Positions 1 through 8,553 of a stretch of DNA of 64,000 bases are shown in pieces; positions within the stretch are counted from its first letter, which is position 1, and each line of letters begins with the position of its first letter. Origin of the DNA: Flavivirga aquatica (GTDB lineage: Bacteria; Bacteroidota; Bacteroidia; Flavobacteriales; Flavobacteriaceae); assembly GCF_001747085.1 (NCBI RefSeq), contig NZ_MDJD01000007.1:124001-188000 (forward strand). Direction: 5' to 3'. A program made the translations under genes and the position numbers. Below the pieces are notes generated by a model. That model searched no databases. It saw only the letters and a program-made list of their open reading frames with translations, and had not been told where the DNA came from.

Positions 1-1299
1 ATTATAAACTCCTGGAATTAACCCGGACAAGCTAATTGGTGATGTTATTACTGGATCTAAACTCGTAGTTCCTTGTGTCCATTGGCCACCAGGATCCTCG
101 TTATCTAATAAAGCAAACAAATCGAAAGTTGAAGGCAGTATAGATTCGCAAAACGAAGACTGCTCTACTATAGAAGGTATTCCCGAAGTTAATGTTTCAT
201 AAACTGTAATAATTACTGTTGAACTTGCAGATGAACAAGCTCCATTTCCTGGAACAGTATACCTAAAAGTATAAGTTCCTGCTCTTGTTAATGATGAAAT
301 ATTTACCGTACCAGTGCTCCCATTAGATATTGTTATTCCTGCAGGTCCTGTCCAAACGCCATTTATATCTTTCACACCTCCCAATTCATCAAATAAATTA
401 AAATCTAATACTGGTAAGCTATCATTACAATATTGTAAAGTTCCCGATCTTCCGGAATTCACAGGAGTATCAATAGCAACTGTAACGGGAATTGGGTTAC
501 TCTCACAAAAACCAACAGTTACTTGAATATAATAAGTACTACCATCGACTAAAGGTGTCGATGGCATTAAAGCTGGGGGTATTGGATTACCAAAGCCATC
601 AATATTTTGATACCATAAAAAAGATGTTACCACTCCAGGGTCAAGATCTGCTATAGTCGGATTTGTATCTGAGCAAAACATTTGTGGATTAGATGGTGTA
701 GGATCACTAGGCGAAGTGAAAATCGCTACGCTTCCTATCTCTGTTTGACTTTTACACACGCCGCCACTATCAATAAACACAGCATAATAATTAGTAGGGA
801 CACTAGGGATTAAATCTAAACTATTTGCCAAAATTGTTAAATCAGGATCGACATAGAGCTCTACAGATCCACCAGGTGTTACATTAGGTAACAAGACTTC
901 ATTTATATAATCTTGCACTAAAGGACCTTCATTACTACAATAAATACCATCTAGTACCTGATTAGAGGCGCCTACTTCAAAACTTATAGTTATAGAAGGT
1001 CTTATAAGACATGAACCTAAATCATCATCTGCATAATAGGTTCCTTCATGCAAAATTAATTGTGTTCCTGTAAATGAAGTTCCTCCTATTTGACTAGTGT
1101 ACCACTTGATACCGCCGCCATTTTCCGTAGCATAAGCATTTAAGTCATTAAAAGTAAATCCAGACGCATCGCATATTGGTGGTGGACTTGGGTCTGCTAT
1201 TGTTGGACATTGAGCTGAAGCTTCATTTTCCACAACTAATAATAACAAAATGTAAAATACATTGAACAATGTATTTTTTGACGTTAGTTTAGTTTTCAT
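1..1299 (-). CDS. Secreted Ig-like/SprB-type repeat protein, probable T9SS cargo (5' part only)
   Basis: Open reading frame of 433 codons that starts at ATG 1299 and runs off the left edge without a stop, so only the N-terminal part is seen. Residues 1 to about 29 form a signal peptide (Lys at 2 and 4, long Leu/Val core, likely cleavage after ASA). The mature part is built from repeated beta-sandwich-like blocks, each opening with a Cys motif such as CSNEGPL, CSDTNPTIADL, CNDSLPVLDF or CESILPSTFDL, and one ending in GTYTFRYTV. This pattern is typical of very large flavobacterial adhesin or gliding-associated surface proteins exported by T9SS. The C-terminal sorting domain, which would settle this, is outside the window. 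No adjacent partner gene is visible; the respiratory operon downstream runs on the same strand but has its own terminator. Confidence 0.8.
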   Translation of the reverse strand, partial: MKTKLTSKNTLFNVFYILLLLVVENEASAQCPTIADPSPPPICDASGFTFNDLNAYATENGGGIKWYTSQIGGTSFTGTQLILHEGTYYADDDLGSCLIRPSITISFEVGASNQVLDGIYCSNEGPLVQDYINEVLLPNVTPGGSVELYVDPDLTILANSLDLIPSVPTNYYAVFIDSGGVCKSQTEIGSVAIFTSPSDPTPSNPQMFCSDTNPTIADLDPGVVTSFLWYQNIDGFGNPIPPALMPSTPLVDGSTYYIQVTVGFCESNPIPVTVAIDTPVNSGRSGTLQYCNDSLPVLDFNLFDELGGVKDINGVWTGPAGITISNGSTGTVNISSLTRAGTYTFRYTVPGNGACSSASSTVIITVYETLTSGIPSIVEQSSFCESILPSTFDLFALLDNEDPGGQWTQGTTSLDPVITSPISLSGLIPGVYN

Positions 1300-1667
1300 A
1301 ATTGACAAATTGGTTATATAAAATAAAAACAAGAATGACACTTTATCAGTAACAAACTTATTAACATGTTATTCACAATTTCAGCAATTTAACTGATTTT
1401 TTTGTATTTCATCGATTTATTTTCATTTATTTTTCATTTTATCGATAAAATATGCATTTCACAGATGTTTTTTCATGTATGACTTTATAAAAAAAGCATC
1501 TTCAATTGGTAATACTAAGCTTTAAGGAGGAGTAAAATGCATTTAAATAATTGTAAGCAATGTACTACAAATAAAACATAGTTACAAAACAAAATGTGTT
1601 TTATATGTAAACAAAAAAACCCACCTTAATAGGTGGGTTTTTAAATCTATAATTTATTTATATTATT
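1300..1667. other. Intergenic region, about 370 bp
   Basis: Between the start of the Ig-like repeat protein and the end of coxA. It holds the operon terminator at 1613-1642 and, towards 1300, an AT-rich segment that must contain the promoter of the repeat protein. I see no perfect TAnnTTTG box and no further gene that I can support. Confidence 0.5.
1613..1642 (-). terminator. Rho-independent terminator of the act-cox operon
   Basis: Perfect 7-bp stem CCCACCT/AGGTGGG around a TAAT loop, extended by A/T pairs. On the minus strand the stem is followed by seven T. It lies 26 nt beyond the coxA stop codon. The T run on the plus side (1638-1642) could also make it work in the other direction. Confidence 0.88.
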
Positions 1668-3461
1668 TTAATGTTGAAGTTCTTCTTCACCATCTTTTAA
1701 AGGAATATTCTGTGGTACAAAATCAACATCATGTCCTGGTTTACTATAATCATAAGCCCAACGGTGAACATGAGGAATTTCTCCTGGCCAGTTTCCGTGG
1801 ATATGTTCAACAGGTGTTGTCCACTCTAGTGTAGTAGATTTCCAAGGATTTTGCGTTGCTTTATTTCCAAAGAATATACTACTAAAAAAATTGTATAAAT
1901 ATAATATTTGAACTATTCCACCTATTATAGCAAATATGGTAATGATAACATTAACGTTAGCTAAATCATCAAATAATGGAAAGTTACTATTTGTATAATA
2001 ACGACGCGGTAAACCTGCCATACCAATGAAATGCATTGGGAAAAACACACCATAAGCACAAATCGCTGTTAACCAAAAATGAATATAACCTAAGTTTTTA
2101 TTTAACATACGTCCAAACATTTTAGGGAACCAATGATAAATACCAGCAAACATACCATAAAGAGCAGATATTCCCATTACTAAGTGAAAGTGAGCTACTA
2201 CAAAATATGTGTCATGTACATTAATATCTAGAGCGCTATCTCCAAGAATAATCCCAGTTAATCCTCCTGTAATGAAGGTAGAAACAAAACCAATAGAAAA
2301 TAACATAGCTGGATTCATTTGCAAATTACCTTTCCACAATGTTGTTATCCAGTTAAATGCTTTTACAGCAGATGGTATTGCTATCAATAATGTCGTAAAT
2401 GTAAATACAGATCCTAAAAATGGATTCATTCCCGAAATAAACATATGGTGTCCCCATACTATTGTTGATAAGAATGCAATTGCTAATATCGAAGCAATCA
2501 TTGCACGGTAACCAAATATAGGTTTACGTGAATTTGATGCCATAATCTCTGAAACTAATCCCATCGCTGGTAATATTACAATATACACCTCTGGATGTCC
2601 TAAGAACCAAAATAAATGCTCAAATAATACAGGTGAACCTCCTTGATAATGTAATACTTCACCTTGTATGAATATATCTGATAAGAAGAATGATGTTCCA
2701 AAACTTCTATCCATTATTAATAATAATGCAGCTGATAATAATACTGGAAATGATATAATACCAATTATAGCTGTTACAAAAAACGCCCATATTGTTAAAG
2801 GTAATCTAGTCATAGACATCCCCTTAGTTCTTAAGTTAATTACTGTTACAACATAGTTTAATGATCCTAATAATGAAGAAGCAATAAATATAGCCATAGA
2901 TACTAACCATAAAGTCATACCCATACCAGAACCACCTTGTGCCATTGGTAATGCACTTAATGGAGGATAAATTGTCCATCCTGCTGCTGCAGGTCCAGCT
3001 TCAACAAATAACGAAATAACCATGATTATACTTGATAAAAAGAATAACCAATAAGAAACCATATTTAAAAAACCAGATGCCATATCACGAGCACCAATCT
3101 GTAATGGAATTAATAAATTACTAAATGTACCACTTAAACCAGCAGTTAGTACAAAGAATACCATGATTGTACCATGTATAGTAACTAATGCTAAGTAAAT
3201 ATCTGCATCCATAACACCATCTGGTGCCCATTTCCCTAATAATGCTTCAAACAATACATTAGGTTCCTCTGGCCATGCGATTTGCATACGGAACATAATA
3301 GACATTAAAACCCCAATAACTCCCATTATAGTCCCTGTAACTAGGTACTGCTTAGCAATCATTTTATGGTCTTGACTAAATATATATTTAGTTACAAACG
3401 TTTCTTTATGATGATGTCCGTGGTCGTCTTCGTGAGCGTGAGTATCTGCGTGTGCTGACAT
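1668..3461 (-). CDS. coxA: Cytochrome c oxidase subunit I (aa3 type)
   Basis: Catalytic subunit of the proton-pumping terminal oxidase in the inner membrane; 597 aa with about 12 membrane helices. Metal ligands are all present: His96 (HGTIMVFF) and His426 for haem a, His424 for haem a3 (HDTYFVVAHFH at 416-426), His289, His338 and His339 for CuB. Tyr293 and Glu291 lie in GHPEVYI, the signature of A1-type haem-copper oxidases. The first 20 residues are unusually His/Asp-rich (HADTHAHEDDHGHHH). Last gene of actABCDEF-coxBA, 27 bp after coxB. In F. johnsoniae the equivalent oxidase forms a supercomplex with alternative complex III, which fits the shared operon here. Confidence 0.97.
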   Translation of the reverse strand: MSAHADTHAHEDDHGHHHKETFVTKYIFSQDHKMIAKQYLVTGTIMGVIGVLMSIMFRMQIAWPEEPNVLFEALLGKWAPDGVMDADIYLALVTIHGTIMVFFVLTAGLSGTFSNLLIPLQIGARDMASGFLNMVSYWLFFLSSIIMVISLFVEAGPAAAGWTIYPPLSALPMAQGGSGMGMTLWLVSMAIFIASSLLGSLNYVVTVINLRTKGMSMTRLPLTIWAFFVTAIIGIISFPVLLSAALLLIMDRSFGTSFFLSDIFIQGEVLHYQGGSPVLFEHLFWFLGHPEVYIVILPAMGLVSEIMASNSRKPIFGYRAMIASILAIAFLSTIVWGHHMFISGMNPFLGSVFTFTTLLIAIPSAVKAFNWITTLWKGNLQMNPAMLFSIGFVSTFITGGLTGIILGDSALDINVHDTYFVVAHFHLVMGISALYGMFAGIYHWFPKMFGRMLNKNLGYIHFWLTAICAYGVFFPMHFIGMAGLPRRYYTNSNFPLFDDLANVNVIITIFAIIGGIVQILYLYNFFSSIFFGNKATQNPWKSTTLEWTTPVEHIHGNWPGEIPHVHRWAYDYSKPGHDVDFVPQNIPLKDGEEELQH

Positions 3462-3488
3462 AATCTTATATCGTGTTTATCTTTTAAA

Positions 3489-4556
3489 TTAGTTAATTAG
3501 AGAGTTCTTGAATTCTTTTTGCTCTTTAATCCAAGCATCATATTCTTCTTGAGTTTCTACTACAATTTTCATTTGCATATTGTAGTGAGATTTACCACAA
3601 ATTTTATTACATAATAGTAAATAGTCAAACTCATAAGGCTCTAAAGCATCTTCTCCTTTAGTAGCTAATACTTTACTTTTTTCTACTCTAATATCATTGA
3701 TTCTTGCAACCTTTTCAAGCATTTGAGGTGTTTCTCTCATATCTGCTGTTGTTACTGTTGGAGTAAAACCAAATTGCGTTATCATACCAGGTACACAGTT
3801 CATTTGTGCTCTAAAGTGAGGCATATATGCTGAGTGTAGTACGTCTTGGGAACGCATTTTAAATAATACAGGTTTCCCTACAGGTAAATGTAATTCAGTT
3901 GTAATCATATCATCTTGTGCATTAGGGTCAGCTTCATCTAAACCTAATATATTAGCACGATCAATATCAATTAAACGAACATTAGCTTTACCTAATGTGT
4001 TATCTGCTCCAGCATAACGTGCCTTCCAGTTAAACTGCTGTGCATATAACTCGACAACTAAAGGATCATCACTTTCATCAACCCCCATAATGTTTATCCA
4101 AGTACTCAATCCATATATAATTAAACCTGCTAAAACAATAACTGGAATAATAGTCCAAATTGCTTCAAGTTTATTGTTATCTGCAAAGAATAATGCTTTT
4201 TTACCTTTTTCACCTTTATATTTAAATGCAAAATAGTGTAATAAAAATTGTGTTATAACTTGAACTATAAAGATAATGACCATTGAAATAATCATCAAGT
4301 TATCAATAGTTGAACCGTGCTCTGATGCCGAATTGGACATTAAAGGTAAGTCCCCCCATTTAACAAAACATACAATAGTTATGATATAAATGAATGCTAA
4401 AAAGCCCATCATTAAATACCCGTTTATGGTATTATCTTTATCTGTGGCAACTTCTAAATTTTCGCCTTTAGCTTGAGCTAAATCAAAAATCTTTACCATT
4501 TGCCAAATGGCTACCGAAATAAATACTAGAATTATAATTGTTAATAAAGCAGTCAT
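3489..4556 (-). CDS. coxB: Cytochrome c oxidase subunit II with extra N-terminal helices
   Basis: Accepts electrons from cytochrome c at the binuclear CuA site and passes them to subunit I; 355 aa. The periplasmic cupredoxin domain ends with CNKICGKSHYNM, giving CuA ligands His241, Cys316, Cys320, His324 and Met327. The Glu usually found between the two cysteines (CSEIC) is Lys here. Classical subunit II has two membrane helices; four are predicted here at about 3-23, 46-66, 87-110 and 131-153, so a two-helix extension precedes the normal core. Such a modified subunit is known from the flavobacterial oxidase docked to complex ACIII. Sits 31 bp after actF. Confidence 0.95.
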   Translation of the reverse strand: MTALLTIIILVFISVAIWQMVKIFDLAQAKGENLEVATDKDNTINGYLMMGFLAFIYIITIVCFVKWGDLPLMSNSASEHGSTIDNLMIISMVIIFIVQVITQFLLHYFAFKYKGEKGKKALFFADNNKLEAIWTIIPVIVLAGLIIYGLSTWINIMGVDESDDPLVVELYAQQFNWKARYAGADNTLGKANVRLIDIDRANILGLDEADPNAQDDMITTELHLPVGKPVLFKMRSQDVLHSAYMPHFRAQMNCVPGMITQFGFTPTVTTADMRETPQMLEKVARINDIRVEKSKVLATKGEDALEPYEFDYLLLCNKICGKSHYNMQMKIVVETQEEYDAWIKEQKEFKNSLIN

Positions 4557-4586
4557 TGTTGTCGTTCGTCTTTATTTATATCTTGA

Positions 4587-5948
4587 TTAATAATGAAAAT
4601 CTTCACTTTCTTTTCTAAAAGGGTACCCTTTTACAAGTAATGGTGCTTTTGTTAAAGCTGTAAACACTACAAATATGAATAAGCCTGCAAAAAGTAATAT
4701 TGAACTTATTTCAGGTATACCAATAAACCATCTGTCTCCTACTGTTGCTGGCATAATCATGTTAAATATATCAATGTAATGTCCAAATAATATTACTAAA
4801 CCTGCCATAACAACAAACCATGGAATACGCTTATAATCTGCATTCATTAAAAGTAGTAATGGGAATACAAAGTTCATAACTACCATACCTAAGAACGGTA
4901 ATTTATACGCTTGGAAACGCGTTACAAAATAAGTTACTTCTTCTGGAATATTTGAATACCAAATAAGCATAAACTGTGAAAACCAAAGGTAAGTCCAGAA
5001 AATACTTATTGCAAACATAAATTTAGCAACGTCATGTAAGTGATTCTCATTAACAAACTCTAAGTGTCCTTTAGATTTTAAGTATATGGTCACTAAAGCT
5101 ATAACTGTAATTCCACTTACAAACATACTAGCAAAAACATACCATCCAAATAATGTAGAGAACCAGTGTGGATCAACACTCATTATCCAATCCCAAGACA
5201 TCATTGACTCTGTATAAATAAAGAATACTAAAAAACCTGCTGTAATTCGGAATGACTTCTTGAAATTACTTTTATCTTCAGCTGTATCTTGAGCAATGGA
5301 AAACTTTCTAGCAAAGTGACGATATAAACTCCAACCTCCGATGAAGATTAAACCTCTAATTGTAAAACCCCAGATATTTAACCATGCCGATTTACCTTGT
5401 ATTAATTTATCATCTGCAACGACCTCAGGATCCATCCAAATAAATATATTATAATGACCTATTGTTCCCGAAGCAACGGCTATAGCCAACACTATCAAGG
5501 CTCCTGGTAATAAATAAGCTGTTATACCTTCCATTACCCTAAATAATACTGGAGACCAACCTGCTTGGGATGCTATCTGAATTGCATAAAAAGCTAATAC
5601 TCCTAAAGCAATCATCATAAAGAAAAATGCTGCAACATAAAGTGCAGACCATGGTCTATTTGCTATTTGGTGTTGTACGTGCTCCACATGTTTTTTATGA
5701 GTATCTACTCCTGCATCAGCATGTCCTGATTTTGCGTGAGTATCGACAGCATGTGTATCATGATTTGAAGTTGCTTCATGAGATGCTGCTCCATGTCCAC
5801 CACCATGATGTGATTCCTCTTCTGCAAGTAAGTGCTCAACTTGTTCAAAAGATTTATGAGATGTTATAAAACCAAATCCTACACCTAATAATCCTAAAAC
5901 CATTAAAATGATAGAAAATGTCTTTAATTTTTTTGAAAATGTATACAT
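4587..5948 (-). CDS. actF: Alternative complex III subunit ActF (membrane quinol-oxidoreductase subunit)
   Basis: Integral membrane subunit of quinol:cytochrome c oxidoreductase (alternative complex III), a paralogue of ActC of the NrfD type; 453 aa with about ten helices. Recognised by gene order and the family pattern around residues 95-450. Between helix 1 (about 10-30) and helix 2 (about 103) lies a long His-rich loop, residues about 45-93, with runs such as EEESHHGGGHG and many single His. This loop is low complexity and could bind metal; the core fold does not need it. Between actE and coxB with short gaps (about 20-30 bp), so co-transcribed. Confidence 0.92.
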   Translation of the reverse strand: MYTFSKKLKTFSIILMVLGLLGVGFGFITSHKSFEQVEHLLAEEESHHGGGHGAASHEATSNHDTHAVDTHAKSGHADAGVDTHKKHVEHVQHQIANRPWSALYVAAFFFMMIALGVLAFYAIQIASQAGWSPVLFRVMEGITAYLLPGALIVLAIAVASGTIGHYNIFIWMDPEVVADDKLIQGKSAWLNIWGFTIRGLIFIGGWSLYRHFARKFSIAQDTAEDKSNFKKSFRITAGFLVFFIYTESMMSWDWIMSVDPHWFSTLFGWYVFASMFVSGITVIALVTIYLKSKGHLEFVNENHLHDVAKFMFAISIFWTYLWFSQFMLIWYSNIPEEVTYFVTRFQAYKLPFLGMVVMNFVFPLLLLMNADYKRIPWFVVMAGLVILFGHYIDIFNMIMPATVGDRWFIGIPEISSILLFAGLFIFVVFTALTKAPLLVKGYPFRKESEDFHY

Positions 5949-5970
5949 ATCTATAATAATCTTATCAATC

Positions 5971-6522
5971 TTACTTTTCTAAATCTGCTTTTAACTTTAG
6001 CACGTATGATACTACTTGCCAACGTTCTTCTTCATTTAATTGGTTTGCATAAGAACCCATTGCATTTTTACCATGATAAATAGTATGGTAAATACTTCCT
6101 TCTGTTATTGCTCTTCCTGCATCATCATAACTTGGTATACCTAGTATTTTTTCACGTTTTACTAAATTACCTTGTCCATTTCCTTTATTACCATGACATA
6201 TGCCACAATAAATATTGTATAGTTCTTTACCAGTTACTAAATCAACTTGAGTTGAATCTAAAGGGCTTTTTAAAGTTTCCTTTGCTAAGTTATACCCTTC
6301 GGTTGTGTTATCTATATCAAAAGGAATAAAGCCTCTTGCTATAGAACCTTGAGCAGGTAATTGTGCTTCTACTCCATTAGGAAATGCTGCTTCTCCATAG
6401 GTTTCATATCCAGCAGACTCATACATATTAGGCATGAATTGATAATTTGGTGCTGTATCTTTTTTACATGATACTACAACTAAAACGACTGCTATTGCTA
6501 ATATTTTAATTAAGCTTTTCAT
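5971..6522 (-). CDS. actE: Alternative complex III subunit ActE, monohaem cytochrome c lipoprotein
   Basis: Electron-transfer subunit of alternative complex III, anchored in the inner membrane facing the periplasm; 183 aa. A lipoprotein signal is present (hydrophobic core then VVVSC, Cys19 being lipidated). One haem-binding motif CGICH at 106-110, followed by GxGxG and a distal Met (NAMGSYANQL), gives a class I cytochrome c domain over roughly residues 90-180. The operon position between actD and actF fits the family order exactly. Confidence 0.95.
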   Translation of the reverse strand: MKSLIKILAIAVVLVVVSCKKDTAPNYQFMPNMYESAGYETYGEAAFPNGVEAQLPAQGSIARGFIPFDIDNTTEGYNLAKETLKSPLDSTQVDLVTGKELYNIYCGICHGNKGNGQGNLVKREKILGIPSYDDAGRAITEGSIYHTIYHGKNAMGSYANQLNEEERWQVVSYVLKLKADLEK

Positions 6523-6530
6523 CTGTTATA

Positions 6531-7061
6531 TTAATGGGCTTTATCAACTAAATTAATTTCAACTGCTCCTGTTTCTTTAAGTAAATTTTCTAATTCACTT
6601 TCGTTACCATGAACCGCTATTTCCATTAAAAAATGATCATCTGTTGTTCTTGGATCTGGATTTTCAGCTTCTTTAAAAGGCCACATTCTACTACGCAAGT
6701 AAAATGTAATTACCATTAAATGGGCTGCAAAAAATACAGTTAACTCAAACATAATAGGTACAAATGCTGGCATATTCTCAATATAACTAAAGCTTGGTTT
6801 ACCACCTATATTTTGAGGCCAGTCTTCTATCATGATAAAATTCATCATAGTTATTGCTACAGTTAAACCAACTAAACCATACATAAATGCTGTTATAGCT
6901 ATACGTGTTGGAGCTAATCCCATAGCTTTATCTAGTCCGTGAACCGGAAACGGTGTATATATCTCTTCGATATGATGTCTTTCTGCTTTTACCTTTTTAA
7001 CAGCAGACATTAATACATCATCATCGGTATAAATAGCGTGAATTACTTTTGAAGCTTCCAT
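6531..7061 (-). CDS. actD: Alternative complex III subunit ActD (DUF3341)
   Basis: Small membrane subunit of alternative complex III; 176 aa. It has an N-terminal soluble part with VHGLDKAMGLAPTRI just before the first helix, then two membrane helices (about 55-78 and 100-122). A conserved RSRMWPFKEAENPDPRTTDD stretch follows. No cofactor motifs are seen, as in the rest of the DUF3341 family. Only 9 bp from actC and 8 bp from actE, so certainly in the same transcript. Confidence 0.94.
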   Translation of the reverse strand: MEASKVIHAIYTDDDVLMSAVKKVKAERHHIEEIYTPFPVHGLDKAMGLAPTRIAITAFMYGLVGLTVAITMMNFIMIEDWPQNIGGKPSFSYIENMPAFVPIMFELTVFFAAHLMVITFYLRSRMWPFKEAENPDPRTTDDHFLMEIAVHGNESELENLLKETGAVEINLVDKAH

Positions 7062-7070
7062 ATGCTACTT

Positions 7071-8522
7071 TTAGTTTTTTGTTTCTTTATTATTATTTCC
7101 AGATGTTCTTTCATCTGCGCCAGTACCAACTAAACTATCACCAGCTTCTCTAATTTTCTTATATCGTTCTCCAGAAGATTTTAAAATCGTCTTAACCTCT
7201 GCCTGTGCTATTACAGGGAATGTTCTTGAATACAATAAGAATAATACAAAGAAGAAGCCTATAGTTCCTATAAATATACCTATATCTACAAATGTTGGAG
7301 AGAACATAGTCCATGATGACGGTAAGTAATCTCTGTGTAATGATGTTACTATAATTACAAAACGCTCAAACCACATTCCTACATTTACTACAATAGATAT
7401 AAAGAATGAGAACATAATACTTGTTCTTAGTTTCTTAAACCACATAAATTGTGGGGAAAATACGTTACATGACATCATCATCCAATATGCCCAAGCGTAA
7501 GGCCCTGTTGCTCTATTTAAGAATGCATATTGTTCATATTCTACACCAGAGTACCATGCAATAAACAACTCTGTAATATATGCTACACCTACTATAGAAC
7601 CTGTAATCATAATTACAATGTTCATTAACTCTATATGTTGTACTGTAATATAATCCTCAAGATTACATACTTTACGCATGATAATAAGCAGTGTGTTTAC
7701 CATAGCAAATCCTGAAAATACAGCCCCTGCAACAAAATAAGGAGGGAATATTGTAGTATGCCAACCCGGAATAACAGATGTTGCAAAATCAAATGATACA
7801 ATAGTATGTACAGAAAGCACTAAAGGTGTTGCTAAACCAGCTAGAACTAAAGATACTTCTTCAAAACGTTGCCAATCTTTTGCTCTACCAGACCAACCAA
7901 AACTTAATAATGCATAAATTTTCTTTTGAAAAGGTTTAATTGCTCTATCTCTAAGCATTGCAAAATCTGGTAATAAACCTGTCCACCAAAATACTAATGA
8001 TACAGATAAATAAGTAGAAATTGCAAATACATCCCATAGTAATGGGGAGTTAAAGTTTACCCATAGTGATCCAAATTGATTTGGTATAGGTAATACCCAG
8101 TATCCTAACCATGGTCGTCCCATGTGAATAATTGGGAATAAACCTGCTTGTACTACAGAGAAAATTGTCATTGCTTCTGCAGAACGGTTAATTGCCATTC
8201 TCCATTTTTGACGGAATAATAATAGTACCGCAGAAATAAGTGTTCCTGCATGACCAATACCTACCCACCAAACAAAGTTGGTAATATCCCAAGCCCAACC
8301 TACGGTTTTATTTAAACCCCAGGTTCCAATACCTGTTGATATAGTATATAATATACATCCAATTCCCCAAAGAAATGCGACTAGTGATATAGAAAAAACT
8401 ATCCACCATTGCTTATTGGCTTTTCCTTCTACAGGCTTTGCTACATCCAGAGTTACGTCATGGTATGATTTTTCGCCTGTAACTAAAGGTCTTCTAATAG
8501 GTGCTTCGTAATGAGACGCCAT
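7071..8522 (-). CDS. actC: Alternative complex III subunit ActC (NrfD/PsrC type, quinol-binding)
   Basis: Polytopic NrfD-family subunit of alternative complex III, thought to carry the menaquinol oxidation site and take part in proton translocation; 483 aa with about ten helices. Family features include the GHAGTLISAVLLLFRQKWR helix end, HMGRPWLGYWVLPIP, and SVHTIVSFDFATSVIPGWH. The C-terminal tail is polar (GADERTSGNNNKETKN). Located between actB (31 bp) and actD (9 bp). Confidence 0.95.
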   Translation of the reverse strand: MASHYEAPIRRPLVTGEKSYHDVTLDVAKPVEGKANKQWWIVFSISLVAFLWGIGCILYTISTGIGTWGLNKTVGWAWDITNFVWWVGIGHAGTLISAVLLLFRQKWRMAINRSAEAMTIFSVVQAGLFPIIHMGRPWLGYWVLPIPNQFGSLWVNFNSPLLWDVFAISTYLSVSLVFWWTGLLPDFAMLRDRAIKPFQKKIYALLSFGWSGRAKDWQRFEEVSLVLAGLATPLVLSVHTIVSFDFATSVIPGWHTTIFPPYFVAGAVFSGFAMVNTLLIIMRKVCNLEDYITVQHIELMNIVIMITGSIVGVAYITELFIAWYSGVEYEQYAFLNRATGPYAWAYWMMMSCNVFSPQFMWFKKLRTSIMFSFFISIVVNVGMWFERFVIIVTSLHRDYLPSSWTMFSPTFVDIGIFIGTIGFFFVLFLLYSRTFPVIAQAEVKTILKSSGERYKKIREAGDSLVGTGADERTSGNNNKETKN

Positions 8523-8553
8523 AATCCTTTTATAAGTGTTTCTTAATTAATTA

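Noticed and set aside
1537-1581. 14-codon ORF with an unusually strong AAGGAGGAG ribosome-binding-like site before ATG and a CKQC motif
   Set aside because: Too short to support, no promoter or homologue that I know, and Shine-Dalgarno sites are not generally used in this phylum. It may be chance.
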